64,000 nucleotides of DNA from DASXAI01 sp963728985 (GTDB lineage: Bacteria; Actinomycetota; Acidimicrobiia; Acidimicrobiales; Ilumatobacteraceae): positions 186,001-250,000 of the forward strand of contig CAVSME010000005.1 of assembly GCA_963728985.1 (NCBI GenBank), read 5' to 3'. The stretch's first letter is position 1, and each line of letters opens with the position of its first letter. The position numbers and the translations under genes are program-made. The notes beneath the pieces were generated by a model. It ran no database searches. It saw nothing but the letters and a program-made list of their open reading frames with translations, and had not been told where the DNA came from. Positions 53,287-64,000 of this stretch are shown here, piece after piece.

Positions 53287-54035
53287 CCTCACGTCCTGAC
53301 GGCCGCGCCGCCGACGAGCTGCGCCCCGTCACCTTCGAACGCGACTTCACGGACATGGCCGCGGGCTCGGTGCTCGTGTCGTTCGGCCGGACCCGTGTGG
53401 TGTGCACGGCCTCGATCGACGAGGACGTGCCCCGCTGGATGCGCGGTACGGGCCACGGCTGGGTCACCGCCGAGTACTCGATGCTGCCGGGCTCGTCCCC
53501 GGAGCGCATCGACCGGGAGGCGGCGAGGGGCAAGCAGAGCGGCCGCACCATGGAGATCCAGCGACTCATCGCCCGGTCGTTGCGGGCCGTTACCGACCTG
53601 GTCGTGCTGGGCGAGAAGCAGATCACGGTCGACTGCGACGTGCTCCAGGCCGACGGCGGCACGCGCACGGCGTCGATCTGCGGTGGCTACCTCGCGCTGC
53701 ACGACGCGTTGTCGAGGCTCGTGCAGGCAGGCTTGTTGCGAACGCAACCACTCGTGGCGCACTGCGCGGCCATCAGCGTCGGGATCGTCGGTGCCGTGCC
53801 CCTGCTCGACCTCCCGTACGCCGAGGACTCCAAGGCCGAGGTCGACATGAACGTGGTGATGACGTCGGAGGGTCGCTTCGTGGAGGTGCAGGGCACCGCC
53901 GAGGGCCAGGCGTTCAGTCGGAGCGAGCTGGACACGTTGCTGGCGCTGGCCGAGGGCGGGATCAAGGAGATCTTCGAGCTGCAGTCCGAGTACGTGGCCG
54001 AGCCACCGCCGCTGCGGCCGGCGTCGGCGCGATGA
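53283..54035 (+). CDS. rph: ribonuclease PH
   Basis: 250 residues. [56 protein letters not shown] (substrate Arg residues) and [16 protein letters not shown] are standard. It trims tRNA 3' ends with phosphate. ATGA overlaps at both ends couple it to murI and rdgB. Confidence 0.97.
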   Translation: MTSRPDGRAADELRPVTFERDFTDMAAGSVLVSFGRTRVVCTASIDEDVPRWMRGTGHGWVTAEYSMLPGSSPERIDREAARGKQSGRTMEIQRLIARSLRAVTDLVVLGEKQITVDCDVLQADGGTRTASICGGYLALHDALSRLVQAGLLRTQPLVAHCAAISVGIVGAVPLLDLPYAEDSKAEVDMNVVMTSEGRFVEVQGTAEGQAFSRSELDTLLALAEGGIKEIFELQSEYVAEPPPLRPASAR

Positions 54036-54598
54036 AGGCCGTCCTCGCGACGGGCAACCCGCACAAGGTGGACGAGATCGGCGCGATCCTCGGTGGAGCG
54101 GTCTCCCTGACAGCTGTGGACACGGGCGTGGCCGAGACTGGGAGCACGTTCGAGGAGAACGCGCTGCTGAAGGCTCGCGCGGCGGTCGCGGCGACGGGCG
54201 AGCTGGCCCTGGCCGACGACTCGGGCATCGAGATCGACGCCATCGGCGGCGCGCCGGGCATCCACTCGGCCCGCTGGACCGAGCAGCACGACTGGATCCC
54301 GCGCGTGCTGCGCGAGCTCGACGCCGTGCCGGTGGCCGAGCGCACCGCCCGGTTCGTGAGTGCTGCGGCGGCGGTCTGGCCCGATGGGCGTTCGGTCGTG
54401 TGCCGCGGGGTGGTGGAGGGGCACATCGCCGGCTTCGCCCGCGGCGTAGGTGGGTTCGGCTACGACCCGATCTTCGTGCCCGTGGAAGGCGACGGGCGCA
54501 CGTTCGGGGAGATGACGGCCGACGAGAAGCACGCGCTGTCGCACCGGGGCCGGGCGTTTCGGGCCCTGGGCGGCGAGCTGGGCGTCACCAGCCCCTGA
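54032..54598 (+). CDS. rdgB: XTP/dITP diphosphatase (RdgB/HAM1)
   Basis: 188 residues. Starts [33 protein letters not shown] and [20 protein letters not shown] carry the catalytic Asp; [10 protein letters not shown] and LSHRGRAF complete the pocket. Removes deaminated purine nucleotides. Overlaps the converging aldolase-like gene by 14 nt. Confidence 0.96.
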   Translation: MKAVLATGNPHKVDEIGAILGGAVSLTAVDTGVAETGSTFEENALLKARAAVAATGELALADDSGIEIDAIGGAPGIHSARWTEQHDWIPRVLRELDAVPVAERTARFVSAAAAVWPDGRSVVCRGVVEGHIAGFARGVGGFGYDPIFVPVEGDGRTFGEMTADEKHALSHRGRAFRALGGELGVTSP

Positions 54599-55586
54599 GG
54601 TCGATCGCCCACGTCTCCTGGACGCGGCCGTCGCGCACGAGATGGGCCTGCTCGTGGAGCGCCATGGTGGGGTCGACGTGGGCGGGCACGACCCGCACCC
54701 TGTCGCCGGGCTGCGGCATCGGCATGCCCGGTTCGGGGGCGAAGGTGATGTGCTCGTCGGAGCAGAACCACACGGCGCAGCCTTCGATGCTCGGGTTGCC
54801 ATGGTCCATCCCGAGGCTCTTGAGGCCGGCGTCGCAGACGGCCCACTTCGGGCCGGCGGAGATGACGGTGGTCTCGAGGAACAGCGCCTGGTGGAAAGGA
54901 AGGCCGAGCGTGGCGTAGGCCGTGTCCATGAGGGCGTAGCTGCCGGCCTGGATCTCGGTGACGCGGTCGTGGAGGTCGTAGGTGCCGGTGCCGCCGGCAG
55001 AGATGACGGCGCCGCCGACGTCACGGTGCGCTCGGACGAGCAGGTCCATGGCGGCGTCGACCTTGGCCCGCTGCTCGGCCCGGTCCGCCACCATCATGAG
55101 GTGGCCCTCGTAGCCCATGACGCCGCGCACGGCGAGCCCGGCGGCGCGGGCCTCGTCGGCCAGACGGCCGGCTTCGATGGGGGCGACCCCGCAGCGGGGG
55201 AGGCCCACGTTCACGTCGATCAGGACCTCGCGGATGCCGTTGGCGGCCGCCGCGGCGACGGTGGCGCGGCTGTCGACGGCCACGGTGACCCGGGCGTCGG
55301 CATCGGCCATGGCGCGCAGGCGGCGGGGGTCGAGGGTCTCGTTGGCGAGGAGGAGGTCGGCGCCGAGCCCGGCCGCGGCCATGCCGACGACCTCCCGCGG
55401 CGTGGCGCAGGTGAAGGCGGGGTGCCCGTGCTCGGCCTGGGCGTGGGCCAAGGCGGTGCACTTGTGGGCCTTGACGTGCGGGCGCAGGGCCGTACCGGGG
55501 CGAGCGGCGGCCATGGTGGCGAGGTTGTGCTCGAGGGCCTCGGCGTCGATCACGAGCGCCGGCGTCGACAGCTCCGAGACATCCAC
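54585..55586 (-). CDS. D-threonine aldolase / alanine-racemase-fold PLP enzyme
   Basis: 333 residues. PLP Lys in RPHVKAHKCTALA, GYEGHLM in the barrel, and the C-terminal metal site VVPAHVDPTMALHE. The His-x-Asp arrangement corresponds to the metal ligands of D-threonine aldolases, whereas the related D-serine dehydratases have His-x-Cys. It probably splits a D-3-hydroxyamino acid. Confidence 0.82.
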   Translation of the reverse strand: MDVSELSTPALVIDAEALEHNLATMAAARPGTALRPHVKAHKCTALAHAQAEHGHPAFTCATPREVVGMAAAGLGADLLLANETLDPRRLRAMADADARVTVAVDSRATVAAAAANGIREVLIDVNVGLPRCGVAPIEAGRLADEARAAGLAVRGVMGYEGHLMMVADRAEQRAKVDAAMDLLVRAHRDVGGAVISAGGTGTYDLHDRVTEIQAGSYALMDTAYATLGLPFHQALFLETTVISAGPKWAVCDAGLKSLGMDHGNPSIEGCAVWFCSDEHITFAPEPGMPMPQPGDRVRVVPAHVDPTMALHEQAHLVRDGRVQETWAIDLRGW

Positions 55587-55630
55587 CCCCGATGTCTACC
55601 CCGCCCCGCCGGCCGCCCAGCGTCTCAAAT

Positions 55631-55686
55631 CGCGCAGGCTGAACACTTGCTACCGCTCCAGCGGTACCAAGCGTTCAGCCTGCGCG
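55631..55686. repeat. 56-bp hairpin repeat, copy A
   Basis: Two 27-nt arms around a 2-nt centre, paired at 25 of 27 positions: CGCGCAGGCTGAACACTTGC... and the reverse complement of CGCGCAGGCTGAACGCTTGG.... It lies 38 bp upstream of the AbiEi-like gene. A related hairpin is found at 56646. Confidence 0.85.
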
Positions 55687-55723
55687 GCAACTGTCGCGCA
55701 CCCCCTGCGTAGGTTCGAGACCC

Positions 55724-56665
55724 ATGAGCATGATCACCACTGCTGAGATCATGCGCATTGCCGAGCTGCGCGACGGGTTGGTCACTCGTGACCTACTCCG
55801 AAAGCACGGCCTCCCCGCCCGCCACGTGTCACGGCTCGTCGAGGCGAGGGTTCTCCATCCGATGTTCCGCTCCGTCTATGCGCTCGACCCTGGACCCTGG
55901 CCGGTAGCCCGACGGGCGCTTGCTGCGTGTCTCGCCGCTCCGGGCGTCGTTGTTTCCGACATGTCAGCGGCGGCGCACTGGCGCCTCCGCCGAACACCCC
56001 GTGACGTGCTCGAGGTGGTCATCGAATCGCCTCGGCTGGCACGCCTCCCGGGCGTCCGAGTCCATCGCACGAACAGCCTGCCCGCCGTGGATGTCGTGTT
56101 CTACCCGAACGGCCTTCGCGTCACGTCGCCGGCGCGGACGCTGTTCGACATCGCTGCTGACGTCGATCCGATCGCGATGGTCTCGATCCTCGAAGACGCC
56201 CTGAACCGCCGGTTGTGCACGCCGTGGTCGGTGGGTGACGTCGCCGATCGGCTCGCCGGTCAGGGACGTCCTGGTGCGGCCGTGTTCCGGACCGTGCTCG
56301 ACGGTCGATCCATGGAGCGGCCGCCCGTCGGCAGCGAGGGCGAGCTCGTCCTTGCTGACGCGCTGGAGGCGGCCGGTATGCCTTCCTTGTCCCGCCAGTT
56401 CCCTGTCGCGCTCGCCGGCCATCGAGGCATCCGGCTCGACCTCGCCGTGCCCGCCGAGCGGTTCAACATCGAAGTCGACGACCCGGCCTGGCACTGCGAT
56501 CCGGTCGCGCTCCAGCGTGATCATGCGCGCGATCTTCTGCTGGCGGCCGACGGTTGGTCGGTCCACCGTGTGACGACGGAGGACGTCTACCAGCGCCTCC
56601 GCTCCACGACGGCGACGCTCGCGGCCCTCTACTTCCGTCACGTTCCGCGCAGGCTGAGCGCTTGA
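55724..56665 (+). CDS. AbiEi-antitoxin-like / DUF559 domain protein
   Basis: 313 residues. Residues 1-60 form an AbiEi-type winged helix (LVTRDLLRKHGLPARHVSRL, HPMFRSVYAL). The C-terminal 110 residues are a DUF559/Vsr-like nuclease fold (SEGELVLADALEAAG, IRLDLAVPAERFNIEVDD, DHARDLLLAADGWSVHRVT). These are common in actinobacteria as solitary genes; no AbiEii toxin is next to it. The last codons and stop lie inside the second hairpin repeat. Role unknown, possibly defence. Confidence 0.8.
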   Translation: MSMITTAEIMRIAELRDGLVTRDLLRKHGLPARHVSRLVEARVLHPMFRSVYALDPGPWPVARRALAACLAAPGVVVSDMSAAAHWRLRRTPRDVLEVVIESPRLARLPGVRVHRTNSLPAVDVVFYPNGLRVTSPARTLFDIAADVDPIAMVSILEDALNRRLCTPWSVGDVADRLAGQGRPGAAVFRTVLDGRSMERPPVGSEGELVLADALEAAGMPSLSRQFPVALAGHRGIRLDLAVPAERFNIEVDDPAWHCDPVALQRDHARDLLLAADGWSVHRVTTEDVYQRLRSTTATLAALYFRHVPRRLSA

Positions 56666-56701
56666 TACCGCTCTCGCGGTATCAGGAGTTCAGGCTGCGC
56701 G
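56646..56701. repeat. 56-bp hairpin repeat, copy B
   Basis: CGCGCAGGCTGAGCGCTTGA... paired with ...GAGTTCAGGCTGCGCG; arms of about 26 nt with several mismatches and a 3-nt centre. Same outer sequence and length as copy A. The first arm encodes the final codons and stop (PRRLSA, TGA) of the AbiEi-like gene, so it could also end transcription. Confidence 0.8.
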
Positions 56702-56744
56702 AAGAGAGGGCCGGCGGCCACCGCGAAGAGAGAGAGCGGCGGGG

Positions 56745-58391
<1,647 letters not shown>

Positions 58392-58542
58392 CGGGTCCTG
58401 GTTAGCACGCGGAAGGGACTCCATGCCCGACCACGGACCGTGGGCAGAACGTCATGGAATCACAACAATGCGGACGTCGGACCGCAACCGCGGCCGGACA
58501 GCCTTTCGGCGGGTGGTGGGATCGACCCACGAAGGGATTCAC

Positions 58543-58874
58543 GTGCTCGACATCACGATCCGGCGGCCGGCGAGCGCATCGGCCGTCTGTCGCCTCGATG
58601 GCGACCTGACCACCGACGAAGCCACTGGTGTCCGAGCGATCACCTCTTGGCTCCGTGACACTGGCACTGTCGTCGTCGACCTGCGGGGAGTGTCCCGCTT
58701 CGATCGCCCTGGCGTCGCCGCCCTCATCGGCGTGCTGCGCCGCATCCGCACCTCGGCCGACCGCGTCGCCCTCGCGGTCACGATGCCCTCCATGGTGCGC
58801 TTCCTCCGGTCCGAAGGCCTCGATCGGCTGTTCCCGATCGAACCAGCACCCGAGGAGTTCGTCGGTTCCGCCGC

Positions 58875-58878
<4 letters not shown>
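58543..58878 (+). CDS. STAS-domain anti-anti-sigma-like protein
   Basis: 111 residues from a GTG at 58543, with GAAGGG before it. VCRLDGDLTTDEATG and TVVVDLRGVSRFDRPGVAAL contain the STAS helix; the usual phospho-accepting Ser is replaced by Arg or Asp near FDRPG, so switching by phosphorylation is doubtful. It overlaps otsA by 4 nt, suggesting stress control linked to trehalose production. Confidence 0.75.
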
Positions 58879-60259
<1,381 letters not shown>

Positions 60260-60263
<4 letters not shown>

Positions 60264-61021
60264 CCGATCCGGTCGGCGAGATCGCCGGCGTCGCCGCGAG
60301 CGGCGATCGGCCGCTGCTGGTGGCGTCCGACGTCGACGGCACGCTGTCGCCGATCGTGGCTCGCGCCGCTGACGCCCGCCTGGCTCCCGGCGCCCGCGAC
60401 GCGCTCGAGCGCCTCGCCGCCCGCGACGGTGTCGTGGCCGCGGTGATCTCGGGCCGGCCGCTGCACGAGCTCCGCGACCAGTTCGGCTTCGACGGCGACG
60501 GCGTGCGTCTCATCGGCAGCCACGGGTTGGAGGACTCGGCCCGGGCTACCACCGCCCTCGACGCCGCCGAGCAGCACCGTCTGGACGAGGTGACCGACGA
60601 GCTGCGCGCGCTGGCCGCCGCGGTGGCCGGCGCGTGGGTCGAGGACAAGCCGGCGTCCGCCGTTCTGCACGTGCGGGAGGCCACCCCGGCTGAGGGGGAC
60701 GCCGCCCTCGCCCACGCCGGCGTCCGCCTGGGCGAGCGCGCCGGGGTCTTCCTGATCCCCGGCCATCGGGTGCTCGAAGCGACGGTCAGGCCGGCCAGCA
60801 AGGCGGCGGCAGTGATGCGCCTGCGGGCCGAGACCGGCGCCCGCACCGTGCTCTTCGCCGGCGACGACGTGGCCGACGAGGAGGTGATGGCGTCGCTCGG
60901 GCCTCTCGATGTGGGGGTGCGCGTCGGCCAGGAACCGTCGCTGGCCCGCTTCCGCGTGGCGGTGCCGGCGGATGTCGTCGCCCTGCTCGCCGCCGTGGCC
61001 GCCCTGCTCGACGCGAGTTAG
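60260..61021 (+). CDS. otsB: trehalose-6-phosphate phosphatase
   Basis: A 253-residue HAD phosphatase. [12 protein letters not shown] has the nucleophile and acid Asp; [15 protein letters not shown] and [12 protein letters not shown] complete the active site. The GTG start lies in the otsA stop. Converges with the EEP gene, overlapping by 4 nt. Confidence 0.95.
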
Positions 61022-62040
61022 ACGCTCGCCGCCCCGACGGCCAGCTCGGTGACGAAGCCGATGTGATCGCTGCCGGGGATGTCGACGTCGCGCACCGACT
61101 CCACCGCCACCTGGTCGTTGACCAGGGCGTGATCGAGCCGCATCAGCGGTACCGGGAACCCGAGGTTGGGCCACGAGCGGGAGAGCCCCTGGCCGGTTGC
61201 CTCATGGGCATCGTGCAGCCCGGCGGCCAGCAGGTCACCGAACGGCGGGTTCCAGCGGGTCGAGTTGAAGTCGCCGACGAGGGCCACCGGCCCTGTGGCC
61301 GCGGTGGCCTCGTCCTTCACCGTCTCCAGCTCGCGGGTCCAGTCCTCGCGGCTGCGGATGGCGTTCTCGACGTGCACGGCGAGCAGCCGCAGGCGGCGTT
61401 CCCCCACCACGACGGTGGCCGCCGGCATGTCGGTGCGACCGGACGGCGCGTGGACGTCCTCGAGGGGCAGCTTCGACCAGATGACGTCGGTGCGGTAGCG
61501 GCCGTTGGGCGCAGTGGAGTACGGGTAGGCCTGGTCGACGCCCTGCTGGCGCAGCGCCTGCAGGGTCCGGGAGTCGATCTCCACGACGACCATGACGTCG
61601 GCCCCCGAGGCGAGGAGCTTGCGGGCGGCGGCGTCGGGCTGGGCGTTCTGGTCGTAGACGTTGGCTTCGAGGATCGACACCCGCGGCGCGGTGGCCGCCC
61701 ATGCGGGCAGGGAACGGCTGCCCAGGGCCGGGTACACCGCGGCGACGTGCACCAGGGCGAGCACGCCGCAGGCGGCGCCGAGGAACCACCGCTTGCGCAC
61801 GAATGCCACGACGCCGATCGGGTACGCCGGCAGGTACACGATGGGCACGATCGCCTGCAGCATCACGGTCACGCGCGCCGGGAAGGTGATGCCGAAGGAC
61901 CGGGTCAGCGTCACCCAGGCCAGCGTCGCCACCACCATCCAGGCCGCGATCCACGCGATGCGCGACGCCAGGTCGCGCGCGCTCTGGGCGGGCTCCGCCG
62001 GGTCCCCGGCAGGCTCGGTGGAGGTGATCGTGTTGGTCAT
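61018..62040 (-). CDS. membrane-anchored endonuclease/exonuclease/phosphatase family protein
   Basis: 340 residues. Three N-terminal membrane helices (about 35-58, 65-82, 90-110) precede an EEP domain: [41 protein letters not shown] and [13 protein letters not shown], giving Asn, Glu, Asp-x-Asn and Asp-His residues. The catalytic domain probably lies outside the cell. The substrate could be nucleic acid or a phospholipid. Confidence 0.88.
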   Translation of the reverse strand: MTNTITSTEPAGDPAEPAQSARDLASRIAWIAAWMVVATLAWVTLTRSFGITFPARVTVMLQAIVPIVYLPAYPIGVVAFVRKRWFLGAACGVLALVHVAAVYPALGSRSLPAWAATAPRVSILEANVYDQNAQPDAAARKLLASGADVMVVVEIDSRTLQALRQQGVDQAYPYSTAPNGRYRTDVIWSKLPLEDVHAPSGRTDMPAATVVVGERRLRLLAVHVENAIRSREDWTRELETVKDEATAATGPVALVGDFNSTRWNPPFGDLLAAGLHDAHEATGQGLSRSWPNLGFPVPLMRLDHALVNDQVAVESVRDVDIPGSDHIGFVTELAVGAASV

Positions 62041-62046
62041 GTGGTG

Positions 62047-62128
62047 TGCGGGCGGGGGGACTCGAACCCCCACTCCTTGCGGAACCGGGACCTAAACCCG
62101 GCGCGTCTGCCTGTTCCGCCACGCCCGC
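62047..62128 (-). tRNA. tRNA-Leu (anticodon UAG)
   Basis: Acceptor stem GCGGGCG/CGCCCGC, anticodon loop TTTAGGT between CCGGG arms, a long variable arm as in class II tRNAs, and the T-arm GGGGGTTCGAGTCCCCC. CCA is not encoded. Confidence 0.93.
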
Positions 62129-62196
62129 CGGTGCGGCATGCTGACACGCCTAGGTTCGCACGTCGGGCCGGTCCACGACACGCGGGGGAGCGCTCA

Positions 62197-64000
62197 ATGG
62201 CAGGCGAGGAACGGCGGCGACTGGCGACGGACCGCCTGGCGTGGCTCCGTTGGGGCCCCTACCTGTCCGAGCGGGCATGGGCCACGGTGCGCGAGGACTA
62301 CAGCGCTGACGCCGATCCGTGGCGCTCCTTCCCGCACGATCACGCCCGCTCGCGGGCCTACCGCTGGAACGAGGACGGGCTCGGCGGCATCAGCGACCAC
62401 CGCCAATGGCTCAACTTTGCCTGTGCCTTCTGGAACGGCCGGGACCCCATCCTGAAGGAGCGCATCTTCGGGCTGACGGGGCCGGAGGGCAACCACGGCG
62501 AGGACGCCAAGGAGTACTGGTGGTACCTCGACTCGACGCCCACCCACTCGTGGATGCGCTGGCGCTACCACTACCCCCAAGCGGCGTTCCCGTACGAGCA
62601 GCTGGTCACCGTGAACGGTGATCGGGACCATGACGACCCCGAGTACGAGTTGCTCGACACCGGCGTGTTCGACGAGGACCGCTACTGGCAGATCACCGTC
62701 GACTACGCCAAGGCCGCGCCTGACGACATCTGCATCCGCGTCACGGCCCGCAACGCCGGCCCGGACGAGGCCACGCTGCACGTCCTGCCCACGCTGTGGT
62801 TCCGCAACACCTGGGCGTGGGGTACCGACGGCCGCCTGCCCCTCCTCGCCGTCGACGGCGAACGGGTCGTGGCCGATCACCACGACCTCGGGCGCTTCGT
62901 CCTGGCGAGTGAGCCCGCCGCCGAGGTGCTCTGCTGCGACAACGAGACCAACGCGGCCCGCCTGTTCGACTCGACCAACCGCTCGGCCTACCCGAAGGAC
63001 GGCATCGCCGACCACGTCGTGCACGGGCACGCCACCGTGAACCCCAACGGGCGGGGGACGAAGGCGGCCTACCACCACGTGCTCACGGTGGCGGCCGGCC
63101 AGTCGGCCGAGCTGCGGCTGCGGTTGGCGCCCGAGCACGCCGCCATCGACGACACGTGGACCGCGACGATGGCCGCCCGCCGGCAGGAAGCCGACGACTA
63201 CTACGGGGAGCTCACACCGGCCGCCGCCACCGCTGACGAGGCCATGATCCTGCGCCAAGCGTTGGCGGGGATGCTCTGGTCGAAGCAGTTCTACCACTAC
63301 GACGTGGAGGAGTGGCTGGACGGCGATCCCGCCGGCCCGGTGCCACCGGCCAGCCGCCACACCGGCCGCAACGCCGGATGGATCCACCTCAACAACCGCG
63401 ACATCATCTCGATGCCGGACACGTGGGAGTACCCCTGGTATGCGGCGTGGGATCTCGCCTTCCACTGCATCGCGCTGGCGCACGTCGATCCCGCCTTCGC
63501 CAAGGAGCAGCTGCTCCTGCTGTGCCGGGCGTGGTACATGCACCCGAACGGTCAGCTCCCGGCCTACGAGTGGTCGTTCAGTGACGTAAACCCGCCTGTG
63601 CACACGCTGGCGGCGTTGCGAGTGTTCGAGATCGACGGCAGCCAGGACTTCGACTTCCTCGAGCGGATCCTCCACAAGATGCTCATGAACTTCACGTGGT
63701 GGGTGAACCGCAAGGACGCCGACGGCAACAACGTGTTCGAGGGCGGCTTCCTCGGGCTCGACAACATCGGTCCCATCGATCGCTCGGCCCACCTGCCGAA
63801 CAACGGCCTGCTCGAGCAGTCCGACGGCACGTCGTGGATGGCGATGTTCTGCCTCAACCTCCTCGAGATCACGGTCCAGCTCGGCGTGCAGGACGCGACG
63901 TACGCCGATCTCGCCACCAAGTTCTTCGAGCACTTCGCCTACATCGCGTCGGCCATCTACGAGCGCGGGCTGTGGGACGAGACCGACAGCTTCTACTACG
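62197..64000 (+). CDS. GH63-like / MGH1-type glucosidase (partial at right edge)
   Basis: 601 codons are visible from the ATG at 62197 (GGGGGAG upstream), and the frame is still open at the window end. [19 protein letters not shown] and GDAWRS-like [20 protein letters not shown] are the start of the large bacterial glucosidase family; an (alpha/alpha)6 barrel begins near residue 340, with [20 protein letters not shown] and [15 protein letters not shown]. It hydrolyses glucosides such as mannosylglycerate or oligosaccharides; near trehalose genes a role in compatible-solute or storage-sugar turnover fits. Confidence 0.88.
   Translation, partial: MAGEERRRLATDRLAWLRWGPYLSERAWATVREDYSADADPWRSFPHDHARSRAYRWNEDGLGGISDHRQWLNFACAFWNGRDPILKERIFGLTGPEGNHGEDAKEYWWYLDSTPTHSWMRWRYHYPQAAFPYEQLVTVNGDRDHDDPEYELLDTGVFDEDRYWQITVDYAKAAPDDICIRVTARNAGPDEATLHVLPTLWFRNTWAWGTDGRLPLLAVDGERVVADHHDLGRFVLASEPAAEVLCCDNETNAARLFDSTNRSAYPKDGIADHVVHGHATVNPNGRGTKAAYHHVLTVAAGQSAELRLRLAPEHAAIDDTWTATMAARRQEADDYYGELTPAAATADEAMILRQALAGMLWSKQFYHYDVEEWLDGDPAGPVPPASRHTGRNAGWIHLNNRDIISMPDTWEYPWYAAWDLAFHCIALAHVDPAFAKEQLLLLCRAWYMHPNGQLPAYEWSFSDVNPPVHTLAALRVFEIDGSQDFDFLERILHKMLMNFTWWVNRKDADGNNVFEGGFLGLDNIGPIDRSAHLPNNGLLEQSDGTSWMAMFCLNLLEITVQLGVQDATYADLATKFFEHFAYIASAIYERGLWDETDSFYY

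Overview
The window is a 64 kb stretch of a very GC-rich actinobacterial chromosome. An Acidimicrobiia-like or related uncultured actinobacterium is my best guess. The pointers are a mycofactocin/NDMA-type alcohol dehydrogenase, LLM flavin oxidoreductases, SARP/AfsR regulators, a DUF222-HNH gene, trehalose synthesis by both TreS and OtsAB, and a mec-cysM-murI-rph-rdgB block that resembles the mycobacterial one. Most starts are fixed by 4-nt ATGA/GTGA overlaps or clear purine-rich ribosome binding sites.

Layout. 0-3 kb: end of a probable thiolase, a DUF35 acyl-CoA-associated protein, an amidohydrolase and a DUF222-HNH gene. 3-6.7 kb: a RibD-type reductase, then a scrambled reading frame that joins homocysteine methyltransferase, a cut alpha/beta hydrolase, an inverted scrap of a surface protein and a Nudix domain, then uppP. 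6.7-8.1 kb: a BlaI/M56 sensor pair with a visible operator. 8.2-15.8 kb: alcohol dehydrogenase, protealysin-like M4 protease with its emfourin inhibitor, thiolase/FadB beta-oxidation pair, MarR regulator and a MaoC-type dehydratase. 15.8-30.6 kb: beta-helix protein, multicopper oxidase with DUF3703 partner, two large SARP-ATPase regulators, a TetR-controlled phytanoyl-CoA dioxygenase locus, an FAD monooxygenase, and a MerR-type promoter driving a small Cys protein and a cupin.

30.6-48.7 kb is an accessory region full of wreckage. It holds a broken cupin gene, a glycosyltransferase fused to an IS630 transposase fragment, a frameshifted sigma factor with its anti-sigma partner, and a dead integrase fragment abutting an imperfect copy of the tmRNA 3' end. 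Next comes a ~14.3 kb element ending with an intact tyrosine integrase beside the real tmRNA gene. Inside the element a 5,477-bp unit is present twice in tandem. Each unit carries a ~1,167-residue regulator (SARP + degenerate nucleotide cyclase + STAND ATPase + helical repeats), a divergent small exported protein, an IS3 relic and the C-terminal end of a MobF-type relaxase. The few differences between the units are clustered and biased.

48.7-64 kb returns to core genes: ssrA and smpB (trans-translation), an LLM oxidoreductase, mec/cysM (cysteine synthesis, cysM frameshifted), murI, rph, rdgB, a D-threonine-aldolase-like enzyme, an AbiEi/DUF559-like gene bracketed by two related 56-bp hairpins, treS, a STAS protein, otsA-otsB, an EEP nuclease/phosphatase, tRNA-Leu(UAG) and the start of a GH63-like glycosidase running off the right edge.

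All family names come from reading motifs by eye; no database search was run.
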